11,156 nucleotides of DNA from JBBQZL01 sp038207745 (GCA_038207745.1 JBBQZL010000081.1:1-11156), one strand, 5' to 3'. Shown: positions 1-6,977, counted from the stretch's first letter. A program made the numbers and translations. The notes: generated from the letters alone by a model not told the origin.

Positions 1-731
1 GGCCCGATCTCCTCGTTGAGGGGAACATCCGGTGCCGGGTCTGCAAAGGCGGAGGCAACCTCACCGAGCGCCTCGACCGACTCGGCGATCTGGTGTGCAG
101 TCCGGTTTGGGTGCTGGATCGCGCCGGCAATCCTGCCGATCGCGCGGCCCGGGAATGAGATCGCTTCACCCGCCCCGATCACCAGCATCTCCGCGTCCGA
201 CGGCGCGTGGTCGGCAACCCAGTCATCGGGCTCGGTTGGCGCGGACACGTCCCTGGTCAGATCGAAGAGAACGGTTGCGATATCGACGCCCGAGACACCG
301 TCGACCATCGCGTGGTGGGTCTTGGTGACGAGCGCAAAGCGATCTCCCTCGAGGCCCTGGACCATCCACAGCTCCCAGAGTGGTTTCGAGCGGTCGAGCT
401 GCTGGGAGTAGATGCGGCCGCCGAGAAGTCGGAGCTGCTCTTCGGTTCCGGGGGTTGGCAATGCCGAATGACGAACGTGGTAGCTGAGGTTGAACGTTTC
501 GTCGTCTGACCACAGTGGCCTCCCGGTACCAAACGGCGGGACCACCAGCTTCTGCCGGAATCGCGGAACCAGCGAGAGCCTGCTGCGGACGTGCTCGGCA
601 AGCTCGTCATAGGCCGGCGGAGGTCCCTCGAAGATCAGAATGCCGCCGACGTGCATGTGCGTCGAGGCGCTCTCGTTGGTCAGGAACGAGGCGTCAAGGG
701 CACTGAGACGGTCGAGGTGTCCCTGTGGCAT
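1..731 (-). CDS. Wax ester synthase/diacylglycerol acyltransferase (WS/DGAT), C-terminus cut off by window edge
   Basis: This is the first 243 codons of an acyl-CoA-dependent acyltransferase that makes wax esters or triacylglycerol storage lipid at the membrane or lipid-body surface. Translating the reverse complement from the ATG at 731-729 gives an open frame to base 1 with no stop. The N-terminus MPQGHLDRLSALDASFL matches the family start. The PLWE motif is at residues 117-120, and the catalytic HHxxxDG motif is intact as HHAMVDG at residues 139-145, followed by GVSGVD. Family members are usually about 450-500 residues, so roughly half is visible. The gene is divergent from ispH. There is no clear Shine-Dalgarno, but a TAGGCT hexamer lies 6 nt before the ATG. 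The family call is firm; acceptor preference (alcohol or diacylglycerol) cannot be read from this part. Confidence 0.95.
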   Translation of the reverse strand, partial: MPQGHLDRLSALDASFLTNESASTHMHVGGILIFEGPPPAYDELAEHVRSRLSLVPRFRQKLVVPPFGTGRPLWSDDETFNLSYHVRHSALPTPGTEEQLRLLGGRIYSQQLDRSKPLWELWMVQGLEGDRFALVTKTHHAMVDGVSGVDIATVLFDLTRDVSAPTEPDDWVADHAPSDAEMLVIGAGEAISFPGRAIGRIAGAIQHPNRTAHQIAESVEALGEVASAFADPAPDVPLNEEIG

Positions 732-737
732 CAGGGC

Positions 738-743
738 AGCCTA
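738..743 (-). promoter_or_regulatory. Candidate -10 element of a leaderless WS/DGAT transcript
   Basis: On the minus strand TAGGCT (fits TAnnnT) ends exactly 6 nt before the ATG, which would put transcription start at the A of the ATG. No convincing -35 lies 16-19 nt upstream. The identical hexamer at the identical distance precedes sufU. Confidence 0.4.
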
Positions 744-836
744 GCCGCGATCAGCCGCGCGGTTGCCGGAGAGCTCCTGATCACATCGACCCGTTCACAC
801 CGAGTTTGCGTTTCTCGACGCATTTGACCGCGGCGA

Positions 837-867
837 TTGTCTGCCGCGACCAGTCGCCCGATACCCT
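837..867 (+). promoter_or_regulatory. Candidate leaderless promoter of ispH
   Basis: A TTGTCT -35-like hexamer (837-842) and a TACCCT -10-like hexamer (862-867) are separated by 19 nt. The -10 ends 6 nt before the ATG at 874, so transcription could begin at the start codon. This agrees with the absence of a purine-rich ribosome binding site upstream of ispH. The -35 match is weak and the spacer a little long. Confidence 0.4.
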
Positions 868-873
868 GTGGCC

Positions 874-1845
874 ATGCCTTCTGATTCAGCAGAGACCGGC
901 CCCAAACGGGTCATCCTCGCCGCGCCGCGCGGATACTGCGCCGGCGTCGATCGGGCCGTACAGGCCGTCGAACGCGCGCTCGACATCCACGGTGCGCCGA
1001 TCTACGTTCGCAAGGAGATCGTCCACAACAAGCATGTGGTCGAGCAGCTCAGCCAGCGAGGTGCGATCTTCGTCGACGAGGAGACCGAGGTTCCGAAGGG
1101 CGAGATCGTCGTCTTCTCCGCCCACGGGGTGGCGCCATCGGTTCACGAGAACTCGGCGAAGCGAGATCTGCAGACCATCGACGCAACGTGTCCGCTGGTC
1201 ACCAAGGTCCACGTTTCCGCCCGCCGATTTGCGGCGGAGGGCTACACGATCATCCTGGTCGGACACGAAGGCCACGAAGAGGTCGAGGGGACGACCGGCG
1301 AAGCTCCGGAGAGCATCATCCTGGTCCAGACGGCCGAGGAGGTCGATGACCTCCGGGTTCCGGATCCCGAGCGGGTCGCCTTCATCACCCAGACCACGCT
1401 CTCGGTCGACGAGACCGCTCAGATCATCAAGAAGCTGCGCGCCAAGTTCCCGTCGATTGTCAGCTCCAAATCCGACGACATCTGTTACGCGACGACGAAT
1501 CGCCAGATCGCGGTCAAGCAGCTCGCCCTCGAGTGTGACCTGGTGCTTGTGATCGGCTCGACCAACTCGTCGAACTCAAATCGTCTGGTCGAGGTCGCCC
1601 GCGAACTCGGAACGGCATCGCACCTGATCGACAATCACACCCAGGTCGACGAGTCCTGGCTCGACGGCGTCAGGACCGTGGGGATCACCTCGGGTGCCAG
1701 TGCGCCCGAGGAGCTGGTCGAGAGTCTGGTCCAGTTCTTCCGCGACCGCGGTGTCGAAGACGTCTCCGAGCTCAAAACCGTCGACGAGTCGGTTCGCTTC
1801 ATGCTTCCCAAGGAGATCCGGACGGAGATGGCCGCGCGCTCCTAG
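874..1845 (+). CDS. ispH: 4-hydroxy-3-methylbut-2-enyl diphosphate reductase (IspH/LytB)
   Basis: IspH is the last enzyme of the MEP isoprenoid pathway: a cytosolic [4Fe-4S] enzyme that reductively dehydrates HMBPP to IPP and DMAPP. The three cluster cysteines are present in GYCAGV, DATCPLV and ICYATTNRQ (Cys24, Cys108 and Cys206, counting from a GTG at 868). Substrate-pocket motifs are also intact: HN near residue 53, SAHGV near 86, GHEEVEGT at 135-142 (the His and second Glu matching E. coli His124/Glu126), TQTTLSV, STNSSNS and ITSGASAPE. The length (323 aa from ATG 874) is normal. GTG 868 would add two residues; ATG 874 is preferred because it sits 6 nt after a TAnnnT box and neither start has a Shine-Dalgarno. 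The maturation of its cluster would depend on the SUF genes at the other end of the window. The stop TAG overlaps the stop of the convergent gene. Confidence 0.97.
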   Translation: MPSDSAETGPKRVILAAPRGYCAGVDRAVQAVERALDIHGAPIYVRKEIVHNKHVVEQLSQRGAIFVDEETEVPKGEIVVFSAHGVAPSVHENSAKRDLQTIDATCPLVTKVHVSARRFAAEGYTIILVGHEGHEEVEGTTGEAPESIILVQTAEEVDDLRVPDPERVAFITQTTLSVDETAQIIKKLRAKFPSIVSSKSDDICYATTNRQIAVKQLALECDLVLVIGSTNSSNSNRLVEVARELGTASHLIDNHTQVDESWLDGVRTVGITSGASAPEELVESLVQFFRDRGVEDVSELKTVDESVRFMLPKEIRTEMAARS

Positions 1846-2621
1846 GGTATTCCGGTCGAGAAGCTGACCGACCAGATCGAGACATCACCCTCGATCTCGA
1901 TTTCCAGGGAGTGGTGACCGTGGCGGGTGTGATCGGTCAGGTCGTAAAGGCCGGGGCCGTCGATGCTCACCATCCCCAGCGCTTCGCCATCGAGCGCCAG
2001 GGAGATCGTCCCCAGGCCCTCGGCTGTCACGTGTGTGCCGCCCGCCTCGTACTCGACCACGAAACCGTCGCCGTCGATCTCCGGGCGCCAGGCTCGATCT
2101 CCCGCCGGGAACAGCTCTTCGGTGGGCGCGATCACCGTTGCACCCGCGGCGTCGGTTGAGCGCCGCGCCTCCATCGTCGGCGGCAGGGTCCTGAGCACGT
2201 TCATCTCGCGCAGCTCATCCTGGATCGCCTCCTCGGTCGCCTCGTACAGTCCTTCGCCGAATTGCACCCAACGCAGTGACCCGCCGAGCGCCCAGAGGAA
2301 GAGGCTGGGCCAGCCCTCGCAGCCGTATTCGGTCCACATCGCGCGGCTGTCGTCGATCAGACAGGCCGCAGCGGTGCCGAGCTCTGAGATCCCCCGCTCG
2401 ATCGCCTCCGTATCGGCCAGGTAGGGAAATCGGGAGACCTGGACGAGAAGGACGGTCAGGCCCTCCGGCTCATAGCGCCTGCGCCATTCCTCGATGTACG
2501 GAATCGTCCTGACGCTGTTGAGCTGGGCGAAATCGATGAACGCGACCAGGGCCGGCCCGGCTGCGGTCATCTCTGCCATCGAGCGCGGTTCCCCGCCCAC
2601 CCATCTGGCGTCCTTCGTCAC
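1842..2621 (-). CDS. DipZ C-terminal-like protein: thioredoxin fold without CxxC plus beta-sandwich domain
   Basis: This 259-residue soluble protein resembles the extracytoplasmic half of DipZ without its CcdA-type membrane domain. About residues 23-143 form a thioredoxin-like domain: a VAFIDF strand, RTIPYIEEWRRRY helix, YGCEGWPSLFLW around the cis-proline, and FGEGLYEATEEAIQ. Where DipZ/TlpA proteins have CxxC before the RT(L/I)PY segment, this one reads QLNS (residues 33-36), so both catalytic cysteines are gone and disulfide exchange is unlikely. Residues about 190-257 (ISLALDGEALG, GPGLYDL, HHSLEIEIEG) match the carbohydrate-binding-module-like end of DipZ. I see no signal peptide or membrane segment, so a cytosolic location is inferred. 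The GTG at 2621 is chosen because GGAG lies 8 nt upstream; GTG 2657 would add 12 residues but has no such site. The true function is unknown. Confidence 0.8.
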   Translation of the reverse strand: MTKDARWVGGEPRSMAEMTAAGPALVAFIDFAQLNSVRTIPYIEEWRRRYEPEGLTVLLVQVSRFPYLADTEAIERGISELGTAAACLIDDSRAMWTEYGCEGWPSLFLWALGGSLRWVQFGEGLYEATEEAIQDELREMNVLRTLPPTMEARRSTDAAGATVIAPTEELFPAGDRAWRPEIDGDGFVVEYEAGGTHVTAEGLGTISLALDGEALGMVSIDGPGLYDLTDHTRHGHHSLEIEIEGDVSIWSVSFSTGIP

Positions 2622-2629
2622 TTCCGGTG

Positions 2630-2633
2630 CTCC
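2630..2633 (-). promoter_or_regulatory. Ribosome binding site of the DipZ-like gene
   Basis: GGAG on the minus strand, 8 nt before the GTG at 2621-2619. It supports this start over the upstream GTG at 2657. Confidence 0.6.
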
Positions 2634-2691
2634 GATGTCATTTCGTGGTGGTCTCACAACGCCATCGAATCATCTCCGCGCAAGTGGCGGC

Positions 2692-2718
2692 TTCGACGGT
2701 TGCCCTGCCCGATATGAT
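2692..2718 (+). promoter_or_regulatory. Weak candidate promoter of the CADD-like operon
   Basis: TATGAT (2713-2718) is a good -10-like hexamer in otherwise GC-rich DNA, and TTCGAC (2692-2697) is a partial -35 match 15 nt upstream. The implied leader of about 25 nt would include the strong ribosome binding site at 2739. The short spacer keeps confidence low. Confidence 0.3.
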
Positions 2719-2738
2719 GATCTCCCGGTCTAGGTACG

Positions 2739-2744
2739 AGGAGG
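2739..2744 (+). promoter_or_regulatory. Strong ribosome binding site of the CADD-like gene
   Basis: A perfect AGGAGG (extended to AGGAGGAG) ends 6 nt before the GTG at 2751. It is one of the strongest ribosome binding sites in the window and fixes the start. Confidence 0.8.
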
Positions 2745-2750
2745 AGTCGA

Positions 2751-3368
2751 GTGAGCAACGAAATCTGGCAGCGGATCGAAGAGGCACGCGGGCGTTGCAA
2801 CGTTCTCGAGCATCCCTTCTACCAGCGTTGGTCAGCCGGAGAGCTGACAGGGCAGGAACTGGCTCGCTACTCGGGCCAGTATCGCCACGCAACCGAGGCG
2901 ATCGCGCGACTCAGTGAAAGTGCTGCGGAACATGCATCGGACGACTCCGAGCGCGCCGGCCTCAGGCAGCACGCCGAGGAGGAGGCCTCCCACATTGCCA
3001 TGTGGGACGGGTTCATCGTGGCTGTCGGTGGTGATATCGGCGCCGAGCCCACGCCGGAGACGCTCCGGTGTGTTGAGGAGTGGACATCGGAAGCCGACTA
3101 CCTTTCACAGCTGGTTCGTCTCTACGCGATCGAGAGCGGTCAGCCCGCGATCTCGAAGACCAAGCATGAGGGTCTCTCTGCCCACTATGGAATTGGAGAC
3201 GGCGCAGGAAACGAGTATTTCCGAGTCCACGAGGTGATGGATGTCGAGCATGCCGGTGAGGCCCGTTCGCTGATCGAGCGTCACCTTGCCGAGGCCGATC
3301 CAGAGGCGTTGATCGCCGCCGCCGAGGACGCCTTCGCCGCAAACTGGCGTCTTCTCGACGGGGTCTAG
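2751..3368 (+). CDS. CADD-like/TenA-PqqC-fold protein, candidate self-sacrificing p-aminobenzoate synthase
   Basis: This 205-residue, all-helical protein belongs to the TenA/PqqC/haem-oxygenase-like superfamily and most resembles CADD, the Chlamydia dimetal oxygenase that makes p-aminobenzoate for folate from its own residues. Visible matches: HPFYQRWSAGELT (21-33), EEEASHIAMW (76-85), IESGQP (127-132), KHEGLSAHYGI (138-148) and HEVMDVEH (160-167). Predicted metal ligands are Glu77 or Glu78, His81, Glu128, His160, Asp164 and His167; the last three reproduce HxxxDxxH. By hand alignment to CADD as I remember it, Tyr24, Tyr40 and Lys138 fall on Tyr27, Tyr43 and Lys152, residues implicated in the self-sacrificing reaction. 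The Glu-to-His spacing on the first ligand helix is about 3 residues shorter than in CADD. No signal peptide; cytosolic. It leads a tight plus-strand operon. A PqqC- or TenA-type role is possible, but no pqq or thi genes are nearby. Confidence 0.85.
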   Translation: MSNEIWQRIEEARGRCNVLEHPFYQRWSAGELTGQELARYSGQYRHATEAIARLSESAAEHASDDSERAGLRQHAEEEASHIAMWDGFIVAVGGDIGAEPTPETLRCVEEWTSEADYLSQLVRLYAIESGQPAISKTKHEGLSAHYGIGDGAGNEYFRVHEVMDVEHAGEARSLIERHLAEADPEALIAAAEDAFAANWRLLDGV

Positions 3369-3387
3369 GCGGCTGGGAAGTTCAGTG

Positions 3388-3702
3388 GTGACGAACGGAG
3401 GCGTGGACCCTGCAGACGGCGAAGGTCCCACCCCGTTCCGGCCGATCTCGGTTGGGCCTCCGGGTCCGGGTGGCGGTGCACGATTTGAGGACAGTGTCTC
3501 CGAACAGCCGAAGCGGACCAGGAAACCCCGGAGCGGGCGGGCGCTTGATCGCTTTCTCGGCATCCTGATCGGGCTGATCCTCGGGATCGGGGTGATCACC
3601 GCCTTCGTCTTTCTGGGCAGTGAGAACCAGATCGACGCGCCCCGGATCACAACCACGGGAAATCAGGGCGTAACCCCTCCGGCTTCCAAGCCTGCTCCGT
3701 GA
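3388..3702 (+). CDS. Small single-pass membrane protein of unknown function
   Basis: I do not recognise a named family. The product (about 104 residues) has a Gly/Pro-rich N-terminal tail, a basic stretch (KRTRKPRSGR), one hydrophobic helix of about 22 residues (FLGILIGLILGIGVITAFVFLG) and a short Thr/Pro-rich C-terminal tail. The basic cluster before the helix predicts a cytoplasmic N-terminus and an external C-terminus. Two adjacent GTG codons (3385 and 3388) can start it; 3388 is preferred because GGGAAG ends 7 nt upstream. It begins 19 nt after the CADD-like stop and ends 16 nt before the next gene, so it is almost certainly co-transcribed with both and may assist the large membrane protein. 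Direction, ribosome site and the well-formed helix support a real gene. Confidence 0.75.
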   Translation: MTNGGVDPADGEGPTPFRPISVGPPGPGGGARFEDSVSEQPKRTRKPRSGRALDRFLGILIGLILGIGVITAFVFLGSENQIDAPRITTTGNQGVTPPASKPAP

Positions 3703-3718
3703 CCGGCCGCAACTCAAG

Positions 3719-5134
3719 GTGATCGGTCTCGACCTCTCGGGGCTGGTGCCGTTTGCCCATGCCCTGGTGAGCAAGCAGGACATCCCGATCCCGACCTGGC
3801 TCTTTGCCTGGGCCGCGTCGATCGTCCTGATCGTCTCCTTCTTTGCCCTCGCTGCAGGCTGGCGCAAACCCCGGTTCAGCAAGGATGTCTGGCGACCCGT
3901 CAGGCCCACTGTCTCGAGGGTTCTGCTCAGCCCGGTTGTCGAGGGCCTCTGCGGTCTGATCGGAGTATTCCTGCTCTGGCTTGGGGTCTATGCCGGGCTG
4001 AAGGGGACCGAGGCCCCCGACCGCAACATCACATTGACCCTGTTCTACGTGACCGCCTGGCTCGGTTTTCCGATCTTCGGCGCCTGCTTCGGGGATTTCT
4101 TCAGGGTTTTCAACCCGTGGCGGGCACTGGGCAGAGCCGCGGGTGCGTTTTTTGGTTTGATTTCACGCCAGCGCCCGGTCCACATCACATATCCGGAGAA
4201 GCTCGGCCGGTGGCCGGCGGCGGTTGGCCTGGTCGCCGTGGTCTGGCTCGAGATCGTCTTTGGCCCGAGCGGCGGGGTGACGGTCGGGCTCTCGCCATAC
4301 GACGCCGGCCTCGCAGCGCTCGTCTACTCGGTCTATACGCTGGCGATGATCTCGCTCTTCGGCACCGAGACCTGGTGCCGCAATGGGGAGGTCTTCTCGG
4401 TCTACTTCGGGATGTTTGCCCGCCTTGGGCGCTACGAGGTACGTGAAGGCCGGCTCGGAAGCCGTGGGCTGTTCACAGGTACGACCGGCTGGGCTGCGGT
4501 GGCCGGGTCCGTACCGCTGGTGATCGCGTCGATCGCGCTGACCAGCTTCGACGGGGCCCAGGACGGCTTCCTGAAGGGGACCAGGGATTCGCTCTTCGAC
4601 ACGCTCGGCAACACCGGGCTCAATCTGACCTGGTCGCTGCGTCTGAGCCAGACGATCCTGATGCTTGCCTGCCTGATCTTCGTTTCCACGATCTACCTGC
4701 TCGGCGTCCGCGGCATGCGAACGATCCAGGGAGCCCCATCATTCGCCGCCCTGAGGACGGCATTTGCGCACACCCTGATCCCGATCGCGCTTGCCTACCT
4801 GGTCGCCCACTACATCACCCTCTTCGTCTACCAGGAACAGGCGCAGTTCACCTATCTGCTCTCGGACCCGCTCGGCACCGGGAACACCGACCTCTTCGGC
4901 ACTGCGACCAGTGGCATCGATTACACGGTCCTCAGCGCCAATGCCATCTGGTACATCCAGGTTGCGGCCCTGGTCGCCGGTCATGTCACCGGCCTCACCC
5001 TCGCCCACGACCGCGCGCTCGAGATCTGGTCCGACCTCCGACTCGCGGTCAGATCCCAGTACTGGATGCTCGCCGTGATGGTCGGCTTCACCTGCTTTGG
5101 ACTATTCCTGCTCTCGGCGGCGGCCAGTCGCTGA
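3719..5134 (+). CDS. Polytopic membrane protein with paired histidines in its C-terminal helices, function unknown
   Basis: This 471-residue protein has about ten or eleven predicted transmembrane segments, including roughly 26-48, 73-94, 104-122, 163-182, 194-215, 256-277, 308-330, 345-370, 408-428 and 448-468. An AHALVSKQDIPIP stretch precedes helix 1, and RVFNPWRALG (129-138) and GTETWCRNGEVFS lie in loops. Four histidines sit in or beside the last helices: His351 and His364 in one helix, then His422 and His430 in GHVTGLTLAHDRA. This could suit metal or haem binding, but that is inference. From memory, homologues with an AHALVGRxDLPIP start are common in Thermoleophilia and sometimes carry the label fenitrothion hydrolase (FedA-like); I would not rely on that as a function. 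The start is GTG 3719, the first start codon after an in-frame stop at 3671, with only a weak ribosome site, suggesting translational coupling to the gene 16 nt upstream. Confidence 0.85.
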   Translation: MIGLDLSGLVPFAHALVSKQDIPIPTWLFAWAASIVLIVSFFALAAGWRKPRFSKDVWRPVRPTVSRVLLSPVVEGLCGLIGVFLLWLGVYAGLKGTEAPDRNITLTLFYVTAWLGFPIFGACFGDFFRVFNPWRALGRAAGAFFGLISRQRPVHITYPEKLGRWPAAVGLVAVVWLEIVFGPSGGVTVGLSPYDAGLAALVYSVYTLAMISLFGTETWCRNGEVFSVYFGMFARLGRYEVREGRLGSRGLFTGTTGWAAVAGSVPLVIASIALTSFDGAQDGFLKGTRDSLFDTLGNTGLNLTWSLRLSQTILMLACLIFVSTIYLLGVRGMRTIQGAPSFAALRTAFAHTLIPIALAYLVAHYITLFVYQEQAQFTYLLSDPLGTGNTDLFGTATSGIDYTVLSANAIWYIQVAALVAGHVTGLTLAHDRALEIWSDLRLAVRSQYWMLAVMVGFTCFGLFLLSAAASR

Positions 5135-5160
5135 GATCCACGGGCCGGCCACGTCCTCGG

Positions 5161-5772
5161 TTACCACTCGCGCGGATTGCCCTCGGGGATCTTGTCGCGA
5201 ATCAGTTCCGCGTCGACGATCCGAACCGGAGGCCTCGCGGTCGTCCGGCGGTAGCTATCCAGATCTTCCGGACCAAGGCGCGCGAACGCCTTCTCCACGG
5301 TTTCGACATACCTGCGCAGGATCACCGAACCCTCCGGCGGAGCCGGCCTCAGGCACTCCTGCCGCGCCGTATACGCGTAGACGACGCTGAAAGGGTGGCG
5401 GTTCTCGACATGGCCTGTGACCTCGACGCGGCGGTAGCGCATCTCACGGCGATCGAGATGCCCGAGCTCGACGGGGGAGACCTCGATCAATGCACCGTTG
5501 GGTCCCTCGAGCGTGCCATTGGCTCCTTCGCTGACTCCCGGGACGAGATCCGGCTCGATGTTGAGTCCGAGTATCCACTCGGGGACCGTTCCATCCGCAG
5601 CCGCGAATGTCTTCTCGAAGCGCTGGTTGTCACGCGCGATCGACCAGCGGCGCCTCCATCCGCCGAGACGAACGGACGTCAGCGCGGTGACCTCACGGCC
5701 CAGCGTCAGCTCCGCGCTGGAGGGGTCGACCAGCGAGCCGTAGGCGAAGATGGCGAGCGGACCCCTGTTCAA
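5161..5772 (-). CDS. Gamma-glutamylcyclotransferase-like (GGCT/AIG2 fold) protein at the end of the suf cluster
   Basis: The product (203 residues) begins with the family signature IFAYGSL (YGSL at residues 11-14), the loop that binds the gamma-glutamyl moiety. It carries the probable catalytic glutamate in LDRREMRYRRVEV (Glu110) and a beta strand SVVYAYTA. Characterised relatives release 5-oxoproline from gamma-glutamyl compounds; the substrate here is unknown, and actinobacteria usually use mycothiol rather than glutathione. A TTG at 5772-5770 is chosen because it is the only start codon in frame between the sufD stop and the YGSL motif. No Shine-Dalgarno is visible, so translation may be coupled to sufD, 23 nt upstream. 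The long in-frame extension back into sufD is an overlapping-frame artefact. Its 3' end faces the membrane protein gene across 26 nt with no obvious terminator. Confidence 0.85.
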   Translation of the reverse strand: MNRGPLAIFAYGSLVDPSSAELTLGREVTALTSVRLGGWRRRWSIARDNQRFEKTFAAADGTVPEWILGLNIEPDLVPGVSEGANGTLEGPNGALIEVSPVELGHLDRREMRYRRVEVTGHVENRHPFSVVYAYTARQECLRPAPPEGSVILRRYVETVEKAFARLGPEDLDSYRRTTARPPVRIVDAELIRDKIPEGNPREW

Positions 5773-5795
5773 GGTGCCGGCCGCCGTTGCCTTGT

Positions 5796-6977
5796 CTAGT
5801 CCAGGATTTCTTCGAGGCGTCGCTCGAGCGAGGCGGAGACGTCTTCGCGCACCTCGCCCTCGGGAATCCGCTCCACCAATTCCTGGAGGAACGCGCCGAT
5901 CACGAGCTGGCGGGATTGATCCTCGTCGAGCCCGCGAGAGGTCAGGTAGAAGAGCTGCTCCGGGTCGATCTGCGCGATCGCCGCGGCATGTGTGCACTTG
6001 ACGTCGTCGGCCTTGATCTCGAGACCCGGGATCGCATCGGCATGCGCATCGGGGGAGAGGATCAGGTTGCGGCTCTCCTGGAAGGCATCGGTCTGCTGCG
6101 CACCTTCATCGACCTGGATCATCCCGCGCCAGACCGCCGTCGAGTGATCGCCGAGTACTCCCCGGAATGCGAGGTCGGAGAAGGTGTTCGGTGCCGAGTG
6201 CTCCTGGATCGTGTCGTAGTCGAGGTGCTGGGTTCCGCCACCTGCGTATCCGCCGGTCACCTTCGCCGATGAGCCCTGTCCGGCCAGCTTGGTCTCCATC
6301 CGGACCTTGCCGCGACCCGAGCCAAAGCCAAGTGCGGTCCACTCGAGTGAGGCATCGCGCTCGACTTCGGCCCGCTGGGTCGAGAAGATCCAGCTCTTCT
6401 CGGAGATGTCCTGGGTGCTGACGTAGTTCAGCGTTGCCGCCGGTCCCACGGAGAGCTCGACCACGGAGTTCAGCAACGAGTCGTTGTCGTCGCCGCTTGA
6501 TCCGTGGTGCTCCCAGACCTCTGCCTCGGCGCCCTCTTCGAGCACGATCAGCGTTCGCCAGTTGACTGACTCGCCTTCGCCGTCGACGTTCAGCTCGACC
6601 TTGACTGGAACCTCGAGCCTGATGCCCCTGGGCACATAGACGAGCACGCCGTCGGTCCACTCCGAGTCGTTGCGCGCAACGAAGGGGTCCCTGATCGGGA
6701 CGATCGAGCCGAGCCTCTCCTCGATCAAGGCGGGATGGCTCGTCAATGCATCGAGCAGCGAGGTGACGACCACGCCCTCGGGGAGATCACCTGCCGAATG
6801 ATGTCCGTCAACAGACGACTGCCTGATGTAGGAGTCGATCTCGAGCCCGCTCAGATCGGTGAACTCCCAGCCCTTCAGCTTCTTGGTCGGCAGAGGAAGC
6901 TCCTGCGCCAGAGAGGCGCCGCTTCGGCGCCTCTCGGAAAGCCAGGTCGGCTCCACGGCCGTGGTTGCCTCAGCCAA
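5796..6977 (-). CDS. sufD: Fe-S cluster assembly protein SufD
   Basis: SufD (393 residues) is the non-catalytic beta-helix partner in the SufB-SufC2-SufD scaffold and helps with iron acquisition and cluster formation in the cytosol. The N-terminal region contains LPLPTKKLKGWEFTDLS, typical of SufD, followed by the long beta-helical core. The C-terminal signature is intact: HAAAIAQIDPEQLFYLTSRGL, where His330 matches the E. coli SufD His360 implicated in cluster assembly, then a helical end. The start is TTG at 6977-6975, inside the last codons of sufB (8-nt overlap), with GGAGG 6 nt upstream; this indicates translational coupling and near-equal output of SufB and SufD. The length is normal for the family. 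Confidence 0.96.
   Translation of the reverse strand: MAEATTAVEPTWLSERRRSGASLAQELPLPTKKLKGWEFTDLSGLEIDSYIRQSSVDGHHSAGDLPEGVVVTSLLDALTSHPALIEERLGSIVPIRDPFVARNDSEWTDGVLVYVPRGIRLEVPVKVELNVDGEGESVNWRTLIVLEEGAEAEVWEHHGSSGDDNDSLLNSVVELSVGPAATLNYVSTQDISEKSWIFSTQRAEVERDASLEWTALGFGSGRGKVRMETKLAGQGSSAKVTGGYAGGGTQHLDYDTIQEHSAPNTFSDLAFRGVLGDHSTAVWRGMIQVDEGAQQTDAFQESRNLILSPDAHADAIPGLEIKADDVKCTHAAAIAQIDPEQLFYLTSRGLDEDQSRQLVIGAFLQELVERIPEGEVREDVSASLERRLEEILD

Noticed and set aside
824..829. TTGACC as the ispH -35 element
   Set aside because: It is a good -35 match, but no TAnnnT hexamer lies 16-19 nt downstream; TTGTCT at 837 fits the -10 at 862 better.
725..1552. 275-codon plus-strand frame overlapping ispH
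   Set aside because: Ser/Arg/Pro-rich low-complexity translation typical of an out-of-frame shadow of a GC-rich gene.
5143..5150. GGCCGGCC palindrome between the convergent membrane-protein and GGCT-like genes
   Set aside because: Too short, has no loop and no following T-run, so it does not support a terminator.
5773..5997. Extension of the GGCT-like frame back into sufD
   Set aside because: The extra 75 residues are Arg-rich, overlap conserved sufD sequence and resemble no GGCT N-terminus.
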